Source: Parapristionchus giblindavisi
Lineage: Eukaryota > Nematoda > Chromadorea > Rhabditida > Diplogasteridae
Length of the DNA: 64,000 bases
NCBI GenBank assembly: GCA_943737045.1
Contig: CALSFV010000007.1
Location: 1,752,806 to 1,816,805, forward strand
Direction: 5' to 3'
Numbering within the stretch: position 1 is the first letter of the stretch; each line of letters begins with the position of its first letter. Below, in pieces: positions 18,936-32,985 of this stretch. The translations under genes and the position numbers were made by a program. The notes beneath the pieces were generated by a model that did no database searches, was not told where the DNA came from, and was given only the letters and a program-made list of their open reading frames with translations.

Positions 18936-21640
18936 CTTTCGAGAGACGAAGAAGGAGAGAGTGATATGATAGTGGGTCTGACCTCTCCCTTATATATGGC
19001 CTTATCCGATATATGGCCCCGCCTCCACCGATGCATGGCTCCGCCTTTTTTACGACCATAGACGAGTAGTGGCTCTATCTTCTTGTGTATGGATAGTGTG
19101 GTCTAGGAATCTCAATTGATATGAATCTATCTGAAATATGTGGCTCAGTGTTTCAGATTTGATGTTTCCGCGTTCTTTCCGTTGAGTGAGTGTGCCAAAA
19201 ACAAACTTGAAATACGTCATTAACTTAAAGTTTACTTTAAGTAAACTACAAGTTCTGATATTAAGAATGAGTTAACTATTTAATCAATCTTATGATGTAT
19301 TCAATCGATAATCTTGACTTTGTCTTTCACTTTTGATATATACTCAATCTAGCCCTCGATTTCTACAAACAATCTAGGGTAGAAAGATGAACTACGATGC
19401 TAAACCTTTTTTTGATAATTAGAATTAGGCTACTGTTTAATCAATATTATACGGACTACAAACATGTGAGGGATACGGTAGCCGATAGTGTTATTGATTA
19501 TCGATTTCATATATTTATTTGGGAATTATAGATGATTCTAAAGTTGACCATATATTTCTATTACCCATTTGTGGAACAGAATGTAGTTTGGTCGGGGTAG
19601 AGCTTTTACATGTCATCATTATGAGAGTGATCTTATTAAATGAGCGGTCGTTACTTATAGTCCAAACCATAAGTGGGCGCGTGGAAACGATTCATTTTTG
19701 CGCACAGCCTTGTCTTCTCATGTTGCGCGAATACTAATAAATTGACAGTTGAAAAATAGATGGATAATTCAGTGGGTGATTGAGACGGGTTTGAAATTTA
19801 GATACCAATCAATCAATATTCAATCAATCATTCAAAATTCAGACTATTTTGTTGTTAAAAACAATTAGCCCATCTTCCAATCGATCGGCTAATAGGAATT
19901 AAGTAATCGATAACTGTGAATTACTAGCAGTCAGTGGTTTCGAACATATCAATATCGATTGATTTATTGATTATAGGAAAGTTGGGCGAGTTCGAATGAC
20001 GCACCTCCACTCCATCTTCCTTGTTCCCTTCTCCCTTCACCCCTTCACTCTCTTCCATTGATTATTCAATCAAGTTAGTTAATTGTTGTTTCTTTGATGT
20101 AATTCTAGTCTGGAATAAAGGAAGATGTAGTAAGAACTATAATAGAAGATAATGCAATTCATGTTTAATACTAGAATCAATTATTGATTGATTGATTACC
20201 GGGGTATTTCATCAGTATGTATTTTACCGAATATTAATTGGTTGATTACTATAGAACGGATGTCTTTATCGATTACATGGACAGTTTTTGATTTGGGTAC
20301 TTCTAGTGTGTGGTGTACTTTGTGTGGATAGAGGGGTAGAGGGATGGGTGAGTGATTAAGGTACGATAGTGTATTTGTGTCCTATCCTGCTTTTGTTATA
20401 GGATACCAGAAGCATTGCTCATTCCTAGTTCATTTTCATCGCTTAGACTCATTTTGAAAGATAGCTGCCGGCTAGGCCGGCAAGTAGGGAGAAATCCGAA
20501 ATGTGAATGGAAAGGTCCGTTTTTCGATGGGAAACACATATATATTGATTGAATTGTAAATTCACACTAATTACCAAAAGCACTGCTCATTCCCAGTTCA
20601 TTTTCCTCGCTTAGACTCATTTTGAAAGATCACAGTCGGCTAGGCCGCAAGTAGGGGGAAATCCGAAATGTGAATGGAAAGGCCCGTTTTTCGATGGGAA
20701 ACACATAGATATTGATTGAATTGTAAATTCACACTAATTACCAGAAGCATTGTCCATTCCTAGTTCATTTCCTCTCGTTGAGCAATTTTCAAAGATAGCT
20801 GCCGGCTATGCCGGCAAGTAGGGGGAAATCCGAAATGTGAATGGAAAGGCCCGTTTTTCGATGGGAAACACATAGATATTGATTGAATTCATACTTGTTG
20901 TTACGCACAATTACAAGTACTGTAGTCCGATGACGATTGATTGATTGACTGACTGGATTAGTGGTTGATTGGATGAAATATTGATTTACGAGTACGGTAG
21001 CGTGATGATTATTGATTAATTGATTACTTTACAATTACGATAGATTATTTTTAAAGTATTGATCGATTGAATGTGTTACAAGTGTACGTTAATCAAATCC
21101 GTGACATATTTTAGTAGACTTTCAATTTGTGTCTCTACCGTAATCTACCGTATGTATAAGATCGTTAGATAGAAGATAAAAGGATGTGTAGATTGATTGA
21201 CATCTAGTTCGGTAGATTACAAAATGATATTCGTGCAATGTGTATGGGATAGTGTTATTCAAGATGAACTTGTACTGTGATATAGTATGATCACTGATAG
21301 TATTGATCGATTAGATGGGCTATCGGCTAAACTGTGATAGAAGAGGAGAGAGTGCATTAGACAGTGGAGAGTGCAGAGAGGAGAGAAAGGTGGTGACCTC
21401 TTAGTAGAGGACCTAAAGGGGATATAGTCGTTCATGACCTCTTATCTATATCCATTATCTTTTCATGATTGACTATATCGATTGATAAAGTTGCGAGTAT
21501 TAGGATTTCATCAGTGAAAACTGATGAGTATGATCTGATTCAATCTCTCTCACATAGGATAAAACTTGAAAAGGTTCGATATGTGGCCCTAAAGAGGGCC
21601 GTTGGTTTCTGGGTTGCCCTAAAGAGGGCAGTTGGGGGTA

Positions 21641-21943
21641 TTAGACGTCGACGTCTTCAGGTGCAAATCCATTGACGAATACTACTCGTGGAGTAGCTGT
21701 TCTTCTCCCTCTTCTGCATTTGCATAAACAACAGAAGAAGATAATGGAGAATATGAAGAGGGCTGTGATGACAGCGATTATGATGAGTAGAGAGGGAACC
21801 GTCGTGATCGGTTCTTCTCTACAGAAGTGGAATACGTCATACGTATACACTCCATGATCGCATTTCTTCTCCTGCTTCGGAATTGTGTTGAAGAAGTTCA
21901 CGATGCCGGGTATCATCGTAGGGGAGTTGGAGGGCAGAGGCAT
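21641..21943 (-). CDS. Small single-pass membrane protein, array copy 3
   Basis: Predicted protein identical to copies 1 and 2, with the same TATA box (21998-22005) and 3' stem-loops (21585-21629). The few substitutions that mark this unit (for example CTACGAAGC at about 22401 and TAGGAATTAAG at about 19895) fall outside the gene. Function unknown. Confidence 0.7.
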   Translation of the reverse strand: MPLPSNSPTMIPGIVNFFNTIPKQEKKCDHGVYTYDVFHFCREEPITTVPSLLIIIAVITALFIFSIIFFCCLCKCRRGRRTATPRVVFVNGFAPEDVDV

Positions 21944-24648
21944 CTTTCGAGAGACGAAGAAGGAGAGAGTGATATGATAGTGGGTCTGACCTCTCCCTTA
22001 TATATGGCCTTATCCGATATATGGCCCCGCCTCCACCGATGCATGGCTCCGCCTTTTTTACGACCATAGACGAGTAGTGGCTCTATCTTCTTGTGTATGG
22101 ATAGTGTGGTCTAGGAATCTCAATTGATATGAATCTATCTGAAATATGTGGCTCAGTGTTTCAGATTTGATGTTTCCGCGTTCTTTCCGTTGAGTGAGTG
22201 TGCCAAAAACAAACTTGAAATACGTCATTAACTTAAAGTTTACTTTAAGTAAACTACAAGTTCTGATATTAAGAATGAGTTAACTATTTAATCAATCTTA
22301 TGATGTATTCAATCGATAATCTTGACTTTGTCTTTCACTTTTGATATATACTCAATCTAGCCCTCGATTTCTACAAACAATCTAGGGTAGAAAGATGAAC
22401 TACGAAGCTAAACCTTTTTTTGATAATTAGAATTAGGCTACTGTTTAATCAATATTATACGGACTACAAACATGTGAGGGATACGGTAGCCGATAGTGTT
22501 ATTGATTATCGATTTCATATATTTATTTGGGAATTATAGATGATTCTAAAGTTGACCATATATTTCTATTACCCATTTGTGGAACAGAATGTAGTTTGGT
22601 CGGGGTAGAGCTTTTACATGTCATCATTATGAGAGTGATCTTATTAAATGAGCGGTCGTTACTTATAGTCCAAACCATAAGTGGGCGCGTGGAAACGATT
22701 CATTTTTGCGCACAGCCTTGTCTTCTCATGTTGCGCGAATACTAATAAATTGACAGTTGAAAAATAGATGGATAATTCAGTGGGTGATTGAGACGGGTTT
22801 GAAATTTAGATACCAATCAATCAATATTCAATCAATCATTCAAAATTCAGACTATTTTGTTGTTAAAAACAATTAGCCCATCTTCCAATCGATCGGCTAA
22901 TAAGAATTAAGTAATCGATAACTGTGAATTACTAGCAGTCAGTGGTTTCGAACATATCAATATCGATTGATTTATTGATTATAGGAAAGTTGGGCGAGTT
23001 CGAATGACGCACCTCCACTCCATCTTCCTTGTTCCCTTCTCCCTTCACCCCTTCACTCTCTTCCATCGATTATTCAATCAAGTTAGTTAATTGTTGTTTC
23101 TTTGATGTAATTCTAGTCTGGAATAAAGGAAGATGTAGTAAGAACTATAATAGAAGATAATGCAATTCATGTTTAATACTAGAATCAATTATTGATTGAT
23201 TGATTACCGGGGTATTTCATCAGTATGTATTTTACCGAATATTAATTGGTTGATTACTATAGAACGGATGTCTTTATCGATTACATGGACAGTTTTTGAT
23301 TTGGGTACTTCTAGTGTGTGGTGTACTTTGTGTGGATAGAGGGGTAGAGGGATGGGTGAGTGATTAAGGTACGATAGTGTATTTGTGTCCTATCCTGCTT
23401 TTGTTATAGGATACCAGAAGCATTGCTCATTCCTAGTTCATTTTCATCGCTTAGACTCATTTTGAAAGATAGCTGCCGGCTAGGCCGGCAAGTAGGGAGA
23501 AATCCGAAATGTGAATGGAAAGGTCCGTTTTTCGATGGGAAACACATATATATTGATTGAATTGTAAATTCACACTAATTACCAAAAGCACTGCTCATTC
23601 CCAGTTCATTTTCCTCGCTTAGACTCATTTTGAAAGATCACAGTCGGCTAGGCCGCAAGTAGGGGGAAATCCGAAATGTGAATGGAAAGGCCCGTTTTTC
23701 GATGGGAAACACATAGATATTGATTGAATTGTAAATTCACACTAATTACCAGAAGCATTGTCCATTCCTAGTTCATTTCCTCTCGTTGAGCAATTTTCAA
23801 AGATAGCTGCCGGCTATGCCGGCAAGTAGGGGGAAATCCGAAATGTGAATGGAAAGGCCCGTTTTTCGATGGGAAACACATAGATATTGATTGAATTCAT
23901 ACTTGTTGTTACGCACAATTACAAGTACTGTAGTCCGATGACGATTGATTGATTGACTGACTGGATTAGTGGTTGATTGGATGAAATATTGATTTACGAG
24001 TACGGTAGCGTGATGATTATTGATTAATTGATTACTTTACAATTACGATAGATTATTTTTAAAGTATTGATCGATTGAATGTGTTACAAGTGTACGTTAA
24101 TCAAATCCGTGACATATTTTAGTAGACTTTCAATTTGTGTCTCTACCGTAATCTACCGTATGTATAAGATCGTTAGATAGAAGATAAAAGGATGTGTAGA
24201 TTGATTGACATCTAGTTCGGTAGATTACAAAATGATATTCGTGCAATGTGTATGGGATAGTGTTATTCAAGATGAACTTGTACTGTGATATAGTATGATC
24301 ACTGATAGTATTGATCGATTAGATGGGCTATCGGCTAAACTGTGATAGAAGAGGAGAGAGTGCATTAGACAGTGGAGAGTGCAGAGAGGAGAGAAAGGTG
24401 GTGACCTCTTAGTAGAGGACCTAAAGGGGATATAGTCGTTCATGACCTCTTATCTATATCCATTATCTTTTCATGATTGACTATATCGATTGATAAAGTT
24501 GCGAGTATTAGGATTTCATCAGTGAAAACTGATGAGTATGATCTGATTCAATCTCTCTCACATAGGATAAAACTTGAAAAGGTTCGATATGTGGCCCTAA
24601 AGAGGGCCGTTGGTTTCTGGGTTGCCCTAAAGAGGGCAGTTGGGGGTA

Positions 24649-24951
24649 TTAGACGTCGACGTCTTCAGGTGCAAATCCATTGACGAATACTACTCGTGGA
24701 GTAGCTGTTCTTCTCCCTCTTCTGCATTTGCATAAACAACAGAAGAAGATAATGGAGAATATGAAGAGGGCTGTGATGACAGCGATTATGATGAGTAGAG
24801 AGGGAACCGTCGTGATCGGTTCTTCTCTACAGAAGTGGAATACGTCATACGTATACACTCCATGATCGCATTTCTTCTCCTGCTTCGGAATTGTGTTGAA
24901 GAAGTTCACGATGCCGGGTATCATCGTAGGGGAGTTGGAGGGCAGAGGCAT
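24649..24951 (-). CDS. Small single-pass membrane protein, array copy 4
   Basis: Predicted protein identical to the other copies. TATA box at 25006-25013 and stem-loops at 24593-24637 are intact. Function unknown. Confidence 0.7.
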   Translation of the reverse strand: MPLPSNSPTMIPGIVNFFNTIPKQEKKCDHGVYTYDVFHFCREEPITTVPSLLIIIAVITALFIFSIIFFCCLCKCRRGRRTATPRVVFVNGFAPEDVDV

Positions 24952-27656
24952 CTTTCGAGAGACGAAGAAGGAGAGAGTGATATGATAGTGGGTCTGACCT
25001 CTCCCTTATATATGGCCTTATCCGATATATGGCCCCGCCTCCACCGATGCATGGCTCCGCCTTTTTTACGACCATAGACGAGTAGTGGCTCTATCTTCTT
25101 GTGTATGGATAGTGTGGTCTAGGAATCTCAATTGATATGAATCTATCTGAAATATGTGGCTCAGTGTTTCAGATTTGATGTTTCCGCGTTCTTTCCGTTG
25201 AGTGAGTGTGCCAAAAACAAACTTGAAATACGTCATTAACTTAAAGTTTACTTTAAGTAAACTACAAGTTCTGATATTAAGAATGAGTTAACTATTTAAT
25301 CAATCTTATGATGTATTCAATCGATAATCTTGACTTTGTCTTTCACTTTTGATATATACTCAATCTAGCCCTCGATTTCTACAAACAATCTAGGGTAGAA
25401 AGATGAACTACGATGCTAAACCTTTTTTTGATAATTAGAATTAGGCTACTGTTTAATCAATATTATACGGACTACAAACATGTGAGGGATACGGTAGCCG
25501 ATAGTGTTATTGATTATCGATTTCATATATTTATTTGGGAATTATAGATGATTCTAAAGTTGACCATATATTTCTATTACCCATTTGTGGAACAGAATGT
25601 AGTTTGGTCGGGGTAGAGCTTTTACATGTCATCATTATGAGAGTGATCTTATTAAATGAGCGGTCGTTACTTATAGTCCAAACCATAAGTGGGCGCGTGG
25701 AAACGATTCATTTTTGCGCACAGCCTTGTCTTCTCATGTTGCGCGAATACTAATAAATTGACAGTTGAAAAATAGATGGATAATTCAGTGGGTGATTGAG
25801 ACGGGTTTGAAATTTAGATACCAATCAATCAATATTCAATCAATCATTCAAAATTCAGACTATTTTGTTGTTAAAAACAATTAGCCCATCTTCCAATCGA
25901 TCGGCTAATAAGAATTAAGTAATCGATAACTGTGAATTACTAGCAGTCAGTGGTTTCGAACATATCAATATCGATTGATTTATTGATTATAGGAAAGTTG
26001 GGCGAGTTCGAATGACGCACCTCCACTCCATCTTCCTTGTTCCCTTCTCCCTTCACCCCTTCACTCTCTTCCATCGATTATTCAATCAAGTTAGTTAATT
26101 GTTGTTTCTTTGATGTAATTCTAGTCTGGAATAAAGGAAGATGTAGTAAGAACTATAATAGAAGATAATGCAATTCATGTTTAATACTAGAATCAATTAT
26201 TGATTGATTGATTACCGGGGTATTTCATCAGTATGTATTTTACCGAATATTAATTGGTTGATTACTATAGAACGGATGTCTTTATCGATTACATGGACAG
26301 TTTTTGATTTGGGTACTTCTAGTGTGTGGTGTACTTTGTGTGGATAGAGGGGTAGAGGGATGGGTGAGTGATTAAGGTACGATAGTGTATTTGTGTCCTA
26401 TCCTGCTTTTGTTATAGGATACCAGAAGCATTGCTCATTCCTAGTTCATTTTCATCGCTTAGACTCATTTTGAAAGATAGCTGCCGGCTAGGCCGGCAAG
26501 TAGGGAGAAATCCGAAATGTGAATGGAAAGGTCCGTTTTTCGATGGGAAACACATATATATTGATTGAATTGTAAATTCACACTAATTACCAAAAGCACT
26601 GCTCATTCCCAGTTCATTTTCCTCGCTTAGACTCATTTTGAAAGATCACAGTCGGCTAGGCCGCAAGTAGGGGGAAATCCGAAATGTGAATGGAAAGGCC
26701 CGTTTTTCGATGGGAAACACATAGATATTGATTGAATTGTAAATTCACACTAATTACCAGAAGCATTGTCCATTCCTAGTTCATTTCCTCTCGTTGAGCA
26801 ATTTTCAAAGATAGCTGCCGGCTATGCCGGCAAGTAGGGGGAAATCCGAAATGTGAATGGAAAGGCCCGTTTTTCGATGGGAAACACATAGATATTGATT
26901 GAATTCATACTTGTTGTTACGCACAATTACAAGTACTGTAGTCCGATGACGATTGATTGATTGACTGACTGGATTAGTGGTTGATTGGATGAAATATTGA
27001 TTTACGAGTACGGTAGCGTGATGATTATTGATTAATTGATTACTTTACAATTACGATAGATTATTTTTAAAGTATTGATCGATTGAATGTGTTACAAGTG
27101 TACGTTAATCAAATCCGTGACATATTTTAGTAGACTTTCAATTTGTGTCTCTACCGTAATCTACCGTATGTATAAGATCGTTAGATAGAAGATAAAAGGA
27201 TGTGTAGATTGATTGACATCTAGTTCGGTAGATTACAAAATGATATTCGTGCAATGTGTATGGGATAGTGTTATTCAAGATGAACTTGTACTGTGATATA
27301 GTATGATCACTGATAGTATTGATCGATTAGATGGGCTATCGGCTAAACTGTGATAGAAGAGGAGAGAGTGCATTAGACAGTGGAGAGTGCAGAGAGGAGA
27401 GAAAGGTGGTGACCTCTTAGTAGAGGACCTAAAGGGGATATAGTCGTTCATGACCTCTTATCTATATCCATTATCTTTTCATGATTGACTATATCGATTG
27501 ATAAAGTTGCGAGTATTAGGATTTCATCAGTGAAAACTGATGAGTATGATCTGATTCAATCTCTCTCACATAGGATAAAACTTGAAAAGGTTCGATATGT
27601 GGCCCTAAAGAGGGCCGTTGGTTTCTGGGTTGCCCTAAAGAGGGCAGTTGGGGGTA

Positions 27657-27959
27657 TTAGACGTCGACGTCTTCAGGTGCAAATCCATTGACGAATACTA
27701 CTCGTGGAGTAGCTGTTCTTCTCCCTCTTCTGCATTTGCATAAACAACAGAAGAAGATAATGGAGAATATGAAGAGGGCTGTGATGACAGCGATTATGAT
27801 GAGTAGAGAGGGAACCGTCGTGATCGGTTCTTCTCTACAGAAGTGGAATACGTCATACGTATACACTCCATGATCGCATTTCTTCTCCTGCTTCGGAATT
27901 GTGTTGAAGAAGTTCACGATGCCGGGTATCATCGTAGGGGAGTTGGAGGGCAGAGGCAT
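27657..27959 (-). CDS. Small single-pass membrane protein, array copy 5
   Basis: Predicted protein identical to the other copies; TATA box at 28014-28021 and stem-loops at 27601-27645. The unit is followed by the one-base-shorter T run (near 28431) shared only with the last unit, marking these two as closest relatives. Function unknown. Confidence 0.7.
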   Translation of the reverse strand: MPLPSNSPTMIPGIVNFFNTIPKQEKKCDHGVYTYDVFHFCREEPITTVPSLLIIIAVITALFIFSIIFFCCLCKCRRGRRTATPRVVFVNGFAPEDVDV

Positions 27960-30663
27960 CTTTCGAGAGACGAAGAAGGAGAGAGTGATATGATAGTGGG
28001 TCTGACCTCTCCCTTATATATGGCCTTATCCGATATATGGCCCCGCCTCCACCGATGCATGGCTCCGCCTTTTTTACGACCATAGACGAGTAGTGGCTCT
28101 ATCTTCTTGTGTATGGATAGTGTGGTCTAGGAATCTCAATTGATATGAATCTATCTGAAATATGTGGCTCAGTGTTTCAGATTTGATGTTTCCGCGTTCT
28201 TTCCGTTGAGTGAGTGTGCCAAAAACAAACTTGAAATACGTCATTAACTTAAAGTTTACTTTAAGTAAACTACAAGTTCTGATATTAAGAATGAGTTAAC
28301 TATTTAATCAATCTTATGATGTATTCAATCGATAATCTTGACTTTGTCTTTCACTTTTGATATATACTCAATCTAGCCCTCGATTTCTACAAACAATCTA
28401 GGGTAGAAAGATGAACTACGATGCTAAACCTTTTTTGATAATTAGAATTAGGCTACTGTTTAATCAATATTATACGGACTACAAACATGTGAGGGATACG
28501 GTAGCCTATAGTGTTATTGATTATCGATTTCATATATTTATTTGGGAATTATAGATGATTCTAAAGTTGACCATATATTTCTATTACCCATTTGTGGAAC
28601 AGAATGTAGTTTGGTCGGGGTAGAGCTTTTACATGTCATCATTATGAGAGTGATCTTATTAAATGAGCGGTCGTTACTTATAGTCCAAACCATAAGTGGG
28701 CGCGTGGAAACGATTCATTTTTGCGCACAGCCTTGTCTTCTCATGTTGCGCGAATACTAATAAATTGACAGTTGAAAAATAGATGGATAATTCAGTGGGT
28801 GATTGAGACGGGTTTGAAATTTAGATACCAATCAATCAATATTCAATCAATCATTCAAAATTCAGACTATTTTGTTGTTAAAAACAATTAGCCCATCTTC
28901 CAATCGATCGGCTAATAAGAATTAAGTAATCGATAACTGTGAATTACTAGCAGTCAGTGGTTTCGAACATATCAATATCGATTGATTTATTGATTATAGG
29001 AAAGTTGGGCGAGTTCGAATGACGCACCTCCACTCCATCTTCCTTGTTCCCTTCTCCCTTCACCCCTTCACTCTCTTCCATCGATTATTCAATCAAGTTA
29101 GTTAATTGTTGTTTCTTTGATGTAATTCTAGTCTGGAATAAAGGAAGATGTAGTAAGAACTATAATAGAAGATAATGCAATTCATGTTTAATACTAGAAT
29201 CAATTATTGATTGATTGATTACCGGGGTATTTCATCAGTATGTATTTTACCGAATATTAATTGGTTGATTACTATAGAACGGATGTCTTTATCGATTACA
29301 TGGACAGTTTTTGATTTGGGTACTTCTAGTGTGTGGTGTACTTTGTGTGGATAGAGGGGTAGAGGGATGGGTGAGTGATTAAGGTACGATAGTGTATTTG
29401 TGTCCTATCCTGCTTTTGTTATAGGATACCAGAAGCATTGCTCATTCCTAGTTCATTTTCATCGCTTAGACTCATTTTGAAAGATAGCTGCCGGCTAGGC
29501 CGGCAAGTAGGGAGAAATCCGAAATGTGAATGGAAAGGTCCGTTTTTCGATGGGAAACACATATATATTGATTGAATTGTAAATTCACACTAATTACCAA
29601 AAGCACTGCTCATTCCCAGTTCATTTTCCTCGCTTAGACTCATTTTGAAAGATCACAGTCGGCTAGGCCGCAAGTAGGGGGAAATCCGAAATGTGAATGG
29701 AAAGGCCCGTTTTTCGATGGGAAACACATAGATATTGATTGACTTGTAAATTCACACTAATTACCAGAAGCATTGTCCATTCCTAGTTCATTTCCTCTCG
29801 TTGAGCAATTTTCAAAGATAGCTGCCGGCTATGCCGGCAAGTAGGGGGAAATCCGAAATGTGAATGGAAAGGCCCGTTTTTCGATGGGAAACACATAGAT
29901 ATTGATTGAATTCATACTTGTTGTTACGCACAATTACAAGTACTGTAGTCCGATGACGATTGATTGATTGACTGACTGGATTAGTGGTTGATTGGATGAA
30001 ATATTGATTTACGAGTACGGTAGCGTGATGATTATTGATTAATTGATTACTTTACAATTACGATAGATTATTTTTAAAGTATTGATCGATTGAATGTGTT
30101 ACAAGTGTACGTTAATCAAATCCGTGACATATTTTAGTAGACTTTCAATTTGTGTCTCTACCGTAATCTACCGTATGTATAAGATCGTTAGATAGAAGAT
30201 AAAAGGATGTGTAGATTGATTGACATCTAGTTCGGTAGATTACAAAATGATATTCGTGCAATGTGTATGGGATAGTGTTATTCAAGATGAACTTGTACTG
30301 TGATATAGTATGATCACTGATAGTATTGATCGATTAGATGGGCTATCGGCTAAACTGTGATAGAAGAGGAGAGAGTGCATTAGACAGTGGAGAGTGCAGA
30401 GAGGAGAGAAAGGTGGTGACCTCTTAGTAGAGGACCTAAAGGGGATATAGTCGTTCATGACCTCTTATCTATATCCATTATCTTTTCATGATTGACTATA
30501 TCGATTGATAAAGTTGCGAGTATTAGGATTTCATCAGTGAAAACTGATGAGTATGATCTGATTCAATCTCTCTCACATAGGATAAAACTTGAAAAGGTTC
30601 GATATGTGGCCCTAAAGAGGGCCGTTGGTTTCTGGGTTGCCCTAAAGAGGGCAGTTGGGGGTA

Positions 30664-30966
30664 TTAGACGTCGACGTCTTCAGGTGCAAATCCATTGACG
30701 AATACTACTCGTGGAGTAGCTGTTCTTCTCCCTCTTCTGCATTTGCATAAACAACAGAAGAAGATAATGGAGAATATGAAGAGGGCTGTGATGACAGCGA
30801 TTATGATGAGTAGAGAGGGAACCGTCGTGATCGGTTCTTCTCTACAGAAGTGGAATACGTCATACGTATACACTCCATGATCGCATTTCTTCTCCTGCTT
30901 CGGAATTGTGTTGAAGAAGTTCACGATGCCGGGTATCATCGTAGGGGAGTTGGAGGGCAGAGGCAT
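30664..30966 (-). CDS. Small single-pass membrane protein, array copy 6
   Basis: Last complete copy, with identical predicted protein, TATA box at 31021-31028 and stem-loops at 30608-30652. About 800 bp beyond its start the partial seventh unit is broken by the foldback element at 31768-32985. Function unknown. Confidence 0.7.
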   Translation of the reverse strand: MPLPSNSPTMIPGIVNFFNTIPKQEKKCDHGVYTYDVFHFCREEPITTVPSLLIIIAVITALFIFSIIFFCCLCKCRRGRRTATPRVVFVNGFAPEDVDV

Positions 30967-31767
30967 CTTTCGAGAGACGAAGAAGGAGAGAGTGATATGA
31001 TAGTGGGTCTGACCTCTCCCTTATATATGGCCTTATCCGATATATGGCCCCGCCTCCACCGATGCATGGCTCCGCCTTTTTTACGACCATAGACGAGTAG
31101 TGGCTCTATCTTCTTGTGTATGGATAGTGTGGTCTAGGAATCTCAATTGATATGAATCTATCTGAAATATGTGGCTCAGTGTTTCAGATTTGATGTTTCC
31201 GCGTTCTTTCCGTTGAGTGAGTGTGCCAAAAACAAACTTGAAATACGTCATTAACTTAAAGTTTACTTTAAGTAAACTACAAGTTCTGATATTAAGAATG
31301 AGTTAACTATTTAATCAATCTTATGATGTATTCAATCGATAATCTTGACTTTGTCTTTCACTTTTGATATATACTCAATCTAGCCCTCGATTTCTACAAA
31401 CAATCTAGGGTAGAAAGATGAACTACGATGCTAAACCTTTTTTGATAATTAGAATTAGGCTACTGTTTAATCAATATTATACGGACTACAAACATGTGAG
31501 GGATACGGTAGCCTATAGTGTTATTGATTATCGATTTCATATATTTATTTGGGAATTATAGATGATTCTAAAGTTGACCATATATTTCTATTACCCATTT
31601 GTGGAACAGAATGTAGTTTGGTCGGGGTAGAGCTTTTACATGTCATCATTATGAGAGTGATCTTATTAAATGAGCGGTCGTTACTTATAGTCCAAACCAT
31701 AAGTGGGCGCGTGGAAACGATTCATTTTTGCGCACAGCCTTGTCTTCTCATGTTGCGCGAATACTAA

Positions 31768-32985
31768 GAGAGACTATCTGACTCAGCGAACATATTTTGC
31801 TTATGGCTTGGCACTTGGCCAAAAAGTGATATCAACCGATCGGGCCCAAATCGTGCACAGTTGTAGTATGGGCTGACATAAGCTCGCAGGCGGAGTTTGG
31901 GTTCGTCATATGTGTACCCTCGCTAAATAACGTAAGTTCGATGAAGTGGCATCGTAATTTCAAAGTTTGCGGATTCGTTCGATATATGTATACGATGAAT
32001 GGCAATAGTAAGCAGGTACATTCCACCAAGTATCATCCCTATCCAAAACCGTGAGACCCAGAAAAAAATTAAAAAGTTTTAAAAAGTCCCATTAAATTTT
32101 TTAAAATTTTTTTCCTGCAATTGCCAATCGGTGAGGGTCTTTTTTTATTTCTTCAATTTGACGAGTATTCAATAGTTTAACTACTATATGAAAATGAACT
32201 AAAACACAATCGTGGAAGTTTGCCTTATTCCCGAAAAACCACAACTAATTCGCCTTTTTATCGCAAACTGAGAGATAAATGGTGTGCCACCTACCGTAAT
32301 GCAAAGGCGGAAATTCAAAATTTGGCAATCACTGTTTGTTTTCATTCGATTTCGTTATTATATTATTGTTTTCTTTTATTATTTGTTTGTTGTATGAATA
32401 TCTGAGGTGTAATATGACAGTATTTTTCGAAAAAAAACTATGAATTTTGAATTTCCGAATATGCATAACCGTAACCGGCATATGCTTATTCTGTCAGTTC
32501 GCGATAAAAAGGCGAATAGTCGTGGTTTTTCGGGAATAAGGCAAACTTCCACGATTGTGTTTTAGTTCATTTTCATATAGTAGTTACACTAATGAATACT
32601 CGTCAAATTGAAGAAATAAAAAAAGACCCTCACCGATAGGCAATTGCAGGAAAAAATTTTAAAAAATTTAATGGGACTTTTTAAAACTTTTAAAATTTTT
32701 TCTGGGTCTCACGGTTTTGGATCGGGATGATACTTGGTGGAATTTATCTGCTTACTATTGCCCTTCATCGTATACATATATCGAACGAATCCATAAACTT
32801 TGAAATTTTGATGCCATTTTTTCGAACTTACGTTATTTAGCGAAGGTGCAGATATGATGAACCCAAACTCCGTCTGCAAGTTTATGTCAGCTCATACTAC
32901 AACTGTGCACGATTTGGGCCCGATCGGTTACTATCACTTTTTGGCCAAGTGCCAAGAGAATGTCACTTGAGCCAGATAGTCTCTC
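31768..32985. mobile_element. 1.2-kb foldback element inserted in the seventh array unit
   Basis: The termini GAGAGACTATCTGACTCAG and the inverse of the right end (GAGAGACTATCTGGCTCAAG) match. The arms continue inward for about 500 bp each (to about 32275 and from about 32497), leaving a loop of about 220 bp. The element is flanked by CTAA on both sides (31764-31767 and 32986-32989). The other units show the uninterrupted site AATACTAATAAATTG with a single CTAA, proving insertion after amplification. A 2-bp TA duplication is an alternative reading. No transposase frame is present. Confidence 0.9.

Noticed and set aside
31832..32405. Frames of 61-65 residues inside the 1.2-kb foldback
   Set aside because: The inverse arm does not preserve them and there is no transposase motif.
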